Positions 1 through 4,870 of a stretch of 5,664 nucleotides of DNA are shown in pieces. This DNA comes from Candidatus Hecatellales archaeon B24 (lineage in GTDB: Archaea; Thermoproteota; Bathyarchaeia; Hecatellales; Hecatellaceae): NCBI GenBank assembly GCA_001593855.1, contig LUCC01000057.1, positions 1 through 5,664 on the forward strand. Reading direction: 5' to 3'. Under the pieces are notes generated by a model that was not told where the DNA came from, searched no databases, and was given only the letters and a program-made list of their open reading frames with translations. Position 1 is the first letter of the stretch, and every line of letters starts with the position of its first letter. The position numbers and the translations under genes are program-made.

Positions 1-786
1 TACAGGGGTGAAGATTTCACTTTAACCTTGAACGTTAGGAACACTGGGGACTCTGAGGCTCAGCAGGTTGCCGTTCAGCTTTCAGCCCCCCAAGGCTTCT
101 CAACCCTGACACCTTCAACCTTCAACCTTGGAAGTCTTAAGCCTGGGGAAGCCAGAACCATAGAATATAAGGTTAAGTCTTCACCGGCGGCAGAGGAAGG
201 CGTCATATACACTTTCACCGTTGATATAGGCTATGTGGATGAGCTTGGAATCTCTAGAGCTTCAAGAAGCTTCGTAGGCGTGCCTCTCCATGGGACAGTT
301 GAACTTGCAACCTACGATGTAAGTGCGGGGCCGGCAGGCCCGGGAGTTCCCTTCACCTTAACCTTTACCCTTCTGAACAGAGGGACTACCACGGCTACTT
401 ACACTACTCTTTCAGTAGTTTCGGAAGACCCCTTTAAACCCGTTGAGGAGCCAGTCTACATAGGAGACTTGGACCCGAATGCCCCCCTACCTGTTTCCCT
501 GAAAGCCGTGGTTAAGCCTGATACAGCTGAAGGAGAATACCAGTTGAAAGTTAAAGTGTACTACAAAGATGAATACCATGAAGAGCATGTGAAGTTCTTA
601 ACCTTCACCGTCAAGGTTTCCAAGGAGATAACGCCTTCTTCACCCATGCCAGGCAAAGTTGAAAGACCTCAAATACCAGAGCTATATCTCTACGCCTTGA
701 TAGTGCTGGCGGTGGCAGCTGTTTCAGCGGGAGGAATAGCATGGAGAAGACGTGGAAAACGTAGGAAGATGGAAGAAAAGATTTAG
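1..786 (+). CDS. C-terminal part of a membrane-anchored CARDB/COG1361-type surface protein (5' end outside the window)
   Basis: The reading frame is open to the first base, so the gene is cut by the window edge; the TTG at 28 lies inside a beta-strand repeat and is not a credible start. About 261 residues are visible. They form two Ig-like repeats of the CARDB/NEW3 kind: the first contains TLTLNVRNTGDSEAQQV and LGSLKPGEARTIEYKV, the second FTLTFTLLNRGTTTATYTTL and IGDLDPNAPLPVSLKAVV. A Pro/Ser-rich stalk (PSSPMPGKVERPQIPE) follows, then one hydrophobic segment (LYLYALIVLAVAAVSAGGIAW) and a basic tail (RRRGKRRK), which places the repeats outside the cell and the C-terminus inside. Archaeal proteins of this class are often encoded beside MacB/FtsX-type ABC transporter genes, as here, with only 39 bases to the permease. 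They are presumed envelope or export accessory proteins; the ligand is unknown. An S-layer-associated role is possible but not shown. Confidence 0.8.
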   Translation, partial: YRGEDFTLTLNVRNTGDSEAQQVAVQLSAPQGFSTLTPSTFNLGSLKPGEARTIEYKVKSSPAAEEGVIYTFTVDIGYVDELGISRASRSFVGVPLHGTVELATYDVSAGPAGPGVPFTLTFTLLNRGTTTATYTTLSVVSEDPFKPVEEPVYIGDLDPNAPLPVSLKAVVKPDTAEGEYQLKVKVYYKDEYHEEHVKFLTFTVKVSKEITPSSPMPGKVERPQIPELYLYALIVLAVAAVSAGGIAWRRRGKRRKMEEKI

Positions 787-825
787 CGGAACCCTTTCTA
801 AAGAAATGTTTGGGGCCATAACGGC

Positions 826-2049
826 TTGAATCCTCTTGAGATTTTCCGCTACGCCTTCGAGGCTTTAAGAGAGCGTAGAACCCGGTCTATTTTAACCATA
901 CTCATGGTTCTCATAGGCGCAGCCCTAATGACTGCTTTAAACGGCATGAACGCTGGAATGGAAAACTTTGTGCTTTCAAGCTTCAGCAGCCTCTCTCCAA
1001 ACTCACTTATAGTGGTGCCTGGAACCTCGTCGGTCACTCTTGACGCTCACGACGTAACCCTCCTCAAGAAGGTCAGCGGGGTTGACGACGCTGTACCCTT
1101 CATTCAGGGGGCAGCCGTCCTACGCTCAGGAGTTAAAACTCTAAGGGTTATGGTGGCGGGCTTTGACCAGTCTAAAATCAACCTTCTCTACCCCACAGCC
1201 GAGCTGGAGGAGGGCGCCTTCATTTCACCCTACGACTCAACAGGCATGGTTTTAGGGTCAAAGGTTGCCATGCCCCCCGGGGAGGCAAGGCCCTTTGCAT
1301 GGGTGGGCAAGGTGGTTACAGCTGAATATGAACAGACCTCCATAGGGCCTACAGGACAGATTAAAAGGGAGGCTGTTAAGCGGTCCTTCGTGGTTAAGGG
1401 CGTTTTGAAGTATACGGGTGCGCCAGGCTTCGCCAACGTCGACCGTTCAGCTCTGATTTCGCTTCAAGCCGCTAACAGCCTCTTCAAGCGTGGAAGCCAT
1501 TACGACGGCATCACCGTAATTACGGCTTCATCAGACCTGAACAGTGAAGTTGAGAAGGAAATTCTAAAGCTTTACAGTGGAAATGTTATGGTTATTTCGC
1601 CTAAGGCCATCGTTCAGGTTATCGAGAAGACTATGGCAGGCTTCTCAACCTTCACGGTAAGCATCGCCATGGTTTCGCTTATGGTGGCGGCCGTAGGCAT
1701 TATTACAACCCTTTTCACCTCGGTTATGGAGAGAACCAGGGAGATAGGGCTGCTGAAGGCGTTAGGCTTCAAAAACTGGCATGTACTCATAATGTTTCTT
1801 TCAGAAGCCTTAATAGTAGGCATCATAGGGGGAGGATTAGGCCTGGCAGCCGGCTACTTCGGCGCCCACCTCCTCCTCATGAAGCCCATACAGTTTGGGC
1901 CTAGAGCAGCCTTCATCCAGCCTCTCTTCGAGGTTGAAAGCTTGGTTTTCGTCTGGCTTTTCACCTTAGCCATAAGCCTCTTAGCAGGCTTCTACCCGGC
2001 GTGGAGGGCCTCCAAGCTGAACCCTGTGGAAGCTTTAAGAAAAGAATAG
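826..2049 (+). CDS. ABC transporter permease, MacB/FtsX family
   Basis: This is a 407-residue integral membrane protein with the MacB topology. TM1 lies near residues 20-43, after a short basic amphipathic N-terminus (FEALRERRTR). A large extracytoplasmic MacB-PCD-like domain follows (about 46-268), then three more membrane segments near 274-298, 322-348 and 373-390. The FtsX-family cytoplasmic coupling segment ERTREIGLLKALGFKNW is at about 302-318, and the C-terminus is the typical YPAWRASKLNPVEALRKE. Members work with a LolD/MacB-type ATPase to drive mechanotransmission or extrusion of lipids, peptides or proteins; the substrate here cannot be read. No ATPase gene lies downstream, so it should be upstream of the window. 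The start is TTG at 826, because the next in-frame upstream signal is a stop at 799-801 and no ATG or GTG lies between. There is no strong ribosome-binding site, only GGGG at 812-815. It probably shares a transcript with the preceding surface-protein gene. Confidence 0.9.
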   Translation: MNPLEIFRYAFEALRERRTRSILTILMVLIGAALMTALNGMNAGMENFVLSSFSSLSPNSLIVVPGTSSVTLDAHDVTLLKKVSGVDDAVPFIQGAAVLRSGVKTLRVMVAGFDQSKINLLYPTAELEEGAFISPYDSTGMVLGSKVAMPPGEARPFAWVGKVVTAEYEQTSIGPTGQIKREAVKRSFVVKGVLKYTGAPGFANVDRSALISLQAANSLFKRGSHYDGITVITASSDLNSEVEKEILKLYSGNVMVISPKAIVQVIEKTMAGFSTFTVSIAMVSLMVAAVGIITTLFTSVMERTREIGLLKALGFKNWHVLIMFLSEALIVGIIGGGLGLAAGYFGAHLLLMKPIQFGPRAAFIQPLFEVESLVFVWLFTLAISLLAGFYPAWRASKLNPVEALRKE

Positions 2050-2060
2050 CCCGAGCTATT
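2036..2060 (-). terminator. Hairpin plus T-rich tail at the end of the PDCD5-like gene
   Basis: Bases 2045-2050 (AATAGC) and 2055-2060 (GCTATT) form a perfect 6-bp inverted repeat with a 4-base loop. The hairpin contains the stop codons of both convergent genes. Read on the minus strand it is followed by CTTTTCTT (2044 down to 2037), which resembles an intrinsic terminator. On the plus strand no T-run follows directly; the nearest is TTTTT at about 2083-2087, inside the PDCD5-like coding region. Archaeal termination depends mainly on T-runs, so the role of the hairpin is inference. Confidence 0.4.
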
Positions 2061-2460
2061 GGCCGGAAACTTTCTCCCTAAGTTTTTCCGCTAAACTTTT
2101 AACTTCACCTTTCTCCACGTAGAATATCCGTGTTTCAAGTCTTACGGGAAAGCCTAGAGCCCTGAAAAGCTGGTGAAGAGTCTCACCTGATATTTCTCCT
2201 ACGAGTCTGCCTTCAAGGATTAGGCGGGCTAGCTCTTTGACTAAGGCCCTAGCTGCTTCAGGATACTGCTCTAGGGCGGCTTCTAAAACTTCTTTCCCCC
2301 TCCCCACAAGTCTTTCCTCAACCACTTTTAAGGGGTCTGATGGAGGCTTCCTCTGCCTTTCAGCTTCAGCCCTAGCCATCTTCGCCTGAAGCTCCCTAAG
2401 CTTCCTAAGTTTAAGCTTCTCCAGCTCAAGGTCTTCCCCGTTCAAAGCCTTCAGCCTCAT
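2056..2460 (-). CDS. PDCD5/TFAR19-like DNA-binding protein
   Basis: This is a 134-residue, highly charged protein. The N-terminal third (about 11-38) is one long basic/acidic helix (ELEKLKLRKLRELQAKMARA), as in archaeal PDCD5-type double-stranded-DNA-binding proteins. A helical core follows (about 43-102), including EQYPEAARALVKELARL and EGRLVGEISGETLHQLFRAL. This matches the family's three-helix bundle and its ...L...G+I.G.I..E.L...L pattern. The C-terminus differs from the usual short basic tail: about 30 residues (PVRLETRIFYVEKGEVKSLA...) look like two strands and a helix, making the protein longer than the roughly 110-residue norm. The start is ATG at 2460, with no purine-rich site close upstream. 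A TATA-like TTTATT about 30 bases upstream suggests a leaderless or nearly leaderless message. Family members bind DNA non-specifically; the precise role is unknown. It ends 6 bases from the convergent permease gene. The family assignment is from pattern recognition, not a search. Confidence 0.68.
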   Translation of the reverse strand: MRLKALNGEDLELEKLKLRKLRELQAKMARAEAERQRKPPSDPLKVVEERLVGRGKEVLEAALEQYPEAARALVKELARLILEGRLVGEISGETLHQLFRALGFPVRLETRIFYVEKGEVKSLAEKLREKVSGQ

Positions 2461-2462
2461 CC

Positions 2463-2479
2463 AGCTTATAAGATAAGCT
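2463..2479. repeat. Inverted repeat AGCTTAT-aag-ATAAGCT just before the PDCD5-like start codon
   Basis: A 7-bp perfect inverted repeat with a 3-base spacer sits 3-19 bases upstream of the ATG at 2460, within the 38-base gap after the macro-domain gene. It also contains the 8-bp palindrome CTTATAAG (2465-2472). It could be an operator at the transcription start of a leaderless gene, or a weak hairpin downstream of the macro gene. Neither role is shown by the sequence. Confidence 0.4.
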
Positions 2480-2487
2480 TAGAGCAG

Positions 2488-2493
2488 AATAAA
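2488..2493 (-). promoter_or_regulatory. TATA-like box for the PDCD5-like gene
   Basis: On the minus strand this reads TTTATT, preceded by GGAACC as a possible BRE. Its centre is about 30 bases upstream of the ATG at 2460. With the usual archaeal distance of about 26 bases from box to start site, transcription would begin within a few bases of the ATG. This fits the lack of a Shine-Dalgarno sequence there. Confidence 0.35.
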
Positions 2494-2498
2494 GGTTC

Positions 2499-3044
2499 CT
2501 AGGCCTTCTCTAAGAGAACATGCTTTAAAGCCCTTTCGAAAGCCTGAACAACATCTTCGCTTAGGCCTACAAAAACTACTTTCCGGAGGTTAACGTTGGC
2601 TTTTAAATGCTCTCTCGCAGCTTTAACCATGGCTTCAGCTGCCTTTACCGGTGGGACGCCTCCGACCCCTGCACCCATGGCTGGGAGGGCTATGCTTGAA
2701 GCCTTCACCTTGTCGGCGCATTTCAAGGCTGCAAGGGTTGCCTTGTAAACTTTTTCAGGGCTGGTTGCCATGGCTGGGCGTTCCATGGTTGGAGCGTGAA
2801 TAACATGTTTGGCTTTAAGCTTACCCGCTGTTGTGGCCACGGCTTCACCTACGGGGCAGGGGGCATACCTCCTTGCCTCCCTCTCTATTTCCAAGCCTCC
2901 AGCCCTCTTCAAGGCTCCGGCAACTCCTCCACCCATAATTAGAAGGCTGTTAGCCGGATTAACTAGGGCGTCAACCTCAAGCCTTGTAAGGTCAGCCTTA
3001 AGAGCCTTGAAACTTATTCCCCTGCTTTCAACCTCAAAACCCAA
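2499..3044 (-). CDS. Macro-domain protein, ADP-ribose binding (Af1521-like)
   Basis: This is a 181-residue, single-domain protein whose length is normal for stand-alone macro domains. Visible family motifs, in order, are: the ADP-ribose adenine-binding Asp at about 18 (KADLTRLEVDALVNPAN); NPAN at 29-32 with the Asn of loop 1; the glycine-rich MGGGVAGAL (37-45); HVIHAPTMERPAM (80-92), typical of archaeal Af1521-like members; and the diphosphate loop LPAMGAGVGGVPP (120-132). These proteins bind ADP-ribose and related metabolites; some remove ADP-ribose from proteins or hydrolyse ADP-ribose-1''-phosphate or O-acetyl-ADP-ribose. Which activity applies here is not readable. The start is TTG at 3044, supported by GGAGGGTT (3057 down to 3050) five bases upstream. 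The gene is divergent from archease over a shared 140-base promoter region and is followed after 38 bases by the PDCD5-like gene. Confidence 0.92.
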   Translation of the reverse strand: MGFEVESRGISFKALKADLTRLEVDALVNPANSLLIMGGGVAGALKRAGGLEIEREARRYAPCPVGEAVATTAGKLKAKHVIHAPTMERPAMATSPEKVYKATLAALKCADKVKASSIALPAMGAGVGGVPPVKAAEAMVKAAREHLKANVNLRKVVFVGLSEDVVQAFERALKHVLLEKA

Positions 3045-3049
3045 GGCTT

Positions 3050-3057
3050 AACCCTCC
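3050..3057 (-). promoter_or_regulatory. Shine-Dalgarno site of the macro-domain gene
   Basis: The minus strand reads GGAGGGTT followed by five bases (aagcc) and then TTG at 3044. This decides the TTG as the start in the absence of a nearby ATG. Confidence 0.65.
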
Positions 3058-3080
3058 AGCAGGCCCTAGTACAGCCCTCA

Positions 3081-3100
3081 AATAAAAACTGTTTTTAAAC
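3081..3100. promoter_or_regulatory. Divergent promoter with an AT-rich palindrome between the macro and archease genes
   Basis: Bases 3083-3097 form TAAAAAC-t-GTTTTTA, a perfect 7-bp inverted repeat around one central base. It provides a TATA-like box for each direction: TTTTTAAA at 3092-3099 for archease on the plus strand, and TTTTTATT (3088 down to 3081) for the macro gene on the minus strand. At about 26 bases from each box, the expected start sites are near 3122 (+) and near 3058 (-). The latter is just ahead of the macro gene's Shine-Dalgarno site. An overlapping minus-strand alternative, TTTAAAAAC (3099 down to 3091), would start slightly further upstream. Confidence 0.5.
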
Positions 3101-3172
3101 CAGCCTAGCGAGACCTCAGGTTTGCTTGGAGGCAGGGCAAGGCTAATGTTTACGGGAGCCCTTATTCCTTTT

Positions 3173-3178
3173 GAGGGG
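3173..3178 (+). promoter_or_regulatory. Shine-Dalgarno site that decides the archease start
   Basis: GAGGGG lies six bases ahead of the GTG at 3185, the best-placed purine run in the region. A second run, GGAGG at 3128-3132, lies 13 bases ahead of an in-frame ATG at 3146, a poorer spacing. Confidence 0.55.
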
Positions 3179-3184
3179 TTAAAC

Positions 3185-3616
3185 GTGGAGGGGGGATACC
3201 GCTTCCTCGAGCATTCAAGCGACGTGTATGTGGAGGCTTGGGGGGAAAGTCTTGAGGAAGCCTTCAGGCAGGCTGCTAAAGCCATGTTTGACACCATGAC
3301 GGACCTAAGGCTTGTAGAGCATAGAGTTGAAGTTGAAGTTTCAGCTGAAGGCTTCGACGAGCAGGAGCTTCTGTACAGCTGGCTGGAAGCCCTCCTAGTG
3401 AAATACGAGGTTGAAAGCCTGCTTTTCTCCGAGTTTAAGATTTACCCCATCAGAAGGGAGGGGGAAATCTTGAAGCTTAAAGCCTCAGCCTACGGGGAAC
3501 CCTTAAACCTGGAGAAGCATCCCTCAAAGGTTGAAATCAAAGCTGTAACCTACCATCTAATGGAAATTGAAAGGATGGAGAAAGGTTTCAGGGTTAGGGT
3601 GCTCTTCGACAGTTAA
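3185..3616 (+). CDS. Archease, activator of the RNA ligase RtcB
   Basis: Archease is a small metal-binding protein that speeds guanylylation and turnover of RtcB, the 3'-phosphate RNA ligase of tRNA splicing and RNA repair. Recognised features are the N-terminal YRFLEHSSDVYVEAWG (the family's EHTADV..G motif, Asp at about 13), the ELLYSWLEALLVKYE helix, GEPLNLEKHPSKVEIKAVTYH near the C-terminus, and the terminal VLFDS. That last motif keeps the penultimate Asp of the usual FDI/FDV ending, thought to be a metal ligand. From GTG 3185 the protein has 143 residues, matching the family norm of about 140. The frame stays open to TTG 3122 and ATG 3146, which would add 21 or 13 residues outside the domain, so I prefer the GTG with GAGGGG in front. 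The stop overlaps the stop of the convergent CxxCxxCC gene. No rtcB lies in the window. Confidence 0.92.
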   Translation: MEGGYRFLEHSSDVYVEAWGESLEEAFRQAAKAMFDTMTDLRLVEHRVEVEVSAEGFDEQELLYSWLEALLVKYEVESLLFSEFKIYPIRREGEILKLKASAYGEPLNLEKHPSKVEIKAVTYHLMEIERMEKGFRVRVLFDS

Positions 3617-4191
3617 ACTCTGACCACGGTTAAAGGCGGGTACAAGGTTGAAGGCTTAGGGACAACGGTTGAGGTTGAATATTTCTGGCTTATACGGCCT
3701 CTAAACTTCATGTCTAAAATTTCCGGGATCACTTTTTCTTTAAGCCTTCGGGAGGGTTCACCGTAGGATAGGCCTGGACAGGCGGGAATAACGTAAACAT
3801 AGAAGCTTTTACGCCCGTAACGGTAGTGGGAGAGTTCAGGATGGCCGAATATAGGGGACTCTTGAGGGTTGAAAGGCCAAAGTCTGCATGCTTCAGGCTT
3901 CGCATGCTGGAGGCCGCATAGGTTTCTCCCGTTAAGGTTGTGGAGGAAAAGACAGGAGCCGTCGGGCCTGCGTTTAAGGTAGATTTTTCCTGCGCTGACG
4001 GTTACCGAGGAGAAGCCGTAGGTGTGGGCTATCTGAGCGTACTCTCGAGGGTTAAGCTCAACTACGTAGCGGGTGCAGCAGTCGCCGCAGGCATGACATT
4101 TCCAGTCGTGGATGAGCCTCCAAGGTACGGGTTTTCCATAGGATAGGAGGCTTCTGAGCAGCTGCAAATTTTGAGAGCTATGGAGCAGCAT
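3613..4191 (-). CDS. CxxCxxCC metal-binding protein (YkgJ/UPF0153-like)
   Basis: This is a 192-residue protein of the family annotated as zinc- or iron-chelating. The cysteine pattern is clear: C32-x2-C35-G-x-C38-C39, then DGSC80LFL, C92, KPEAC102RLWPF and, further on, IPAC138PG, giving eight conserved-type cysteines that could hold a metal or Fe-S cluster. The biochemical role of the family is not established. The ATG at 4191 is the start; a GAGGG run ends only two bases before it, which is unusually close for a ribosome-binding site. With 16 bases to the upstream Hsp20 stop, translation may be coupled to that gene. The residues after about 145 have no cysteines and no motif I recognise. The stop shares TTAA with the archease stop. 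Confidence 0.8.
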   Translation of the reverse strand: MLLHSSQNLQLLRSLLSYGKPVPWRLIHDWKCHACGDCCTRYVVELNPREYAQIAHTYGFSSVTVSAGKIYLKRRPDGSCLFLHNLNGRNLCGLQHAKPEACRLWPFNPQESPIFGHPELSHYRYGRKSFYVYVIPACPGLSYGEPSRRLKEKVIPEILDMKFRGRISQKYSTSTVVPKPSTLYPPLTVVRV

Positions 4192-4207
4192 ATCCCTCTT
4201 CAGACTG

Positions 4208-4828
4208 TTACTCTATTTTTATGGGTTCACCCTTAAGCTTGGGTGGAGCCTCCTTTTTTGGGAGGGTTACCTCTAAAATTCCGTCGGCGTAGGTTGACCT
4301 AGCGTTTTTAGGTTCAACCTCTGCTGGAAGCTCGATTTCCCGGAAGTAGGTACGTCCTTTCCCCTGAGCGTTCACCGTCAAGGTTTTCTCGGTGGCAGTA
4401 ACTTGGATTTGCTCCTTTGAGGCTCCTGGAATCTCCACGGTAATCTTCAGGCTTCCATCCTCCTCCGACAGGTCGTATAAGGGCTCCCTATGCTCTCCAA
4501 CGGTGAAGGGTTCGGTGAAAGCCCTCAGCATGGAAGGTTTAACGTTTCCAAAGCTTTTGATTACAGGTTTGCCTTCGAAGTCAAGCTTGAAGGTTATACC
4601 CCAAACGATGGGGCCTACCTCCCGAATTACGGTTCCATTCGGAAGCTTTCTCTCCTTAACTAAGCTCTTAGGTGCAACCTCAACCATCTTCCTGAAAAGC
4701 TTTTCAAGGAAGCGCTCCCAGTCTTTTTCAGGAACCTCTGAAAGTTCTCCCAGAATTTTTACCGGCAGGCTCAGCAGGGACAGCCCTGCTAGCAGCGGCG
4801 AAAACCTACGCCTCCCAAACCTTTCCAA
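4208..4828 (-). CDS. Small heat shock protein, Hsp20/alpha-crystallin family
   Basis: This is a 206-residue ATP-independent chaperone that holds unfolding proteins in large oligomers. The alpha-crystallin domain spans about 114-195 (REPLYDLSEEDGSLKITVEI..., then RTYFREIELPAEVEP) and ends with the signature A-x-x-x-(n)-G-x-L as ARSTYADGILEVTLPK. The last residues, PIKIE, contain the I-x-I motif that binds neighbouring subunits. The N-terminal arm is long (about 113 residues): a basic start (RFGRRRF), a hydrophobic stretch (SPLLAGLSLLSLPVKIL), a charged helix, and the block GPIVWGITFKLDFEGKPVIKSFGN (72-95), typical of an archaeal Hsp20 subgroup. The start is TTG at 4828, fixed by AGGTGA six bases upstream. 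It lies 37 bases after the creatininase-family gene, and a weak TATA-like CTTAAACC (4870 down to 4863) may give it a separate stress promoter. Confidence 0.92.
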   Translation of the reverse strand: MERFGRRRFSPLLAGLSLLSLPVKILGELSEVPEKDWERFLEKLFRKMVEVAPKSLVKERKLPNGTVIREVGPIVWGITFKLDFEGKPVIKSFGNVKPSMLRAFTEPFTVGEHREPLYDLSEEDGSLKITVEIPGASKEQIQVTATEKTLTVNAQGKGRTYFREIELPAEVEPKNARSTYADGILEVTLPKKEAPPKLKGEPIKIE

Positions 4829-4834
4829 GTTCTT

Positions 4835-4840
4835 TCACCT
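4835..4840 (-). promoter_or_regulatory. Shine-Dalgarno site of the hsp20 gene
   Basis: The minus strand reads AGGTGA, then six bases (aagaac), then TTG at 4828. This near-consensus archaeal site confirms the TTG start. Confidence 0.7.
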
Positions 4841-4862
4841 AATAGGATTGAAGGCTGGGTTT

Positions 4863-4870
4863 GGTTTAAG
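4863..4870 (-). promoter_or_regulatory. Possible TATA-like box for hsp20
   Basis: The minus strand reads CTTAAACC, overlapping the end of the creatininase-family gene. A start site about 26 bases on, near 4841, would fall just before the AGGTGA site and give a leader of about 12 bases. The match to a TATA box is weak. Confidence 0.25.

Noticed and set aside
328..341. GC-rich hairpin GGGCC-ggca-GGCCC
   Set aside because: It falls in the coding region at a Gly/Pro linker (SAGPAGPGVP) between repeats, has no T-run after it, and is explained by codon composition.
3034..3297. Minus-strand open frame across the divergent promoter and archease start
   Set aside because: It overlaps the promoter and the archease N-terminal motif, and its translation shows no domain.
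3940..4146. Open frame on the plus strand, antisense to the CxxCxxCC gene
   Set aside because: It lies wholly inside a gene with clear family motifs, has no ribosome-binding site and encodes nothing recognisable.
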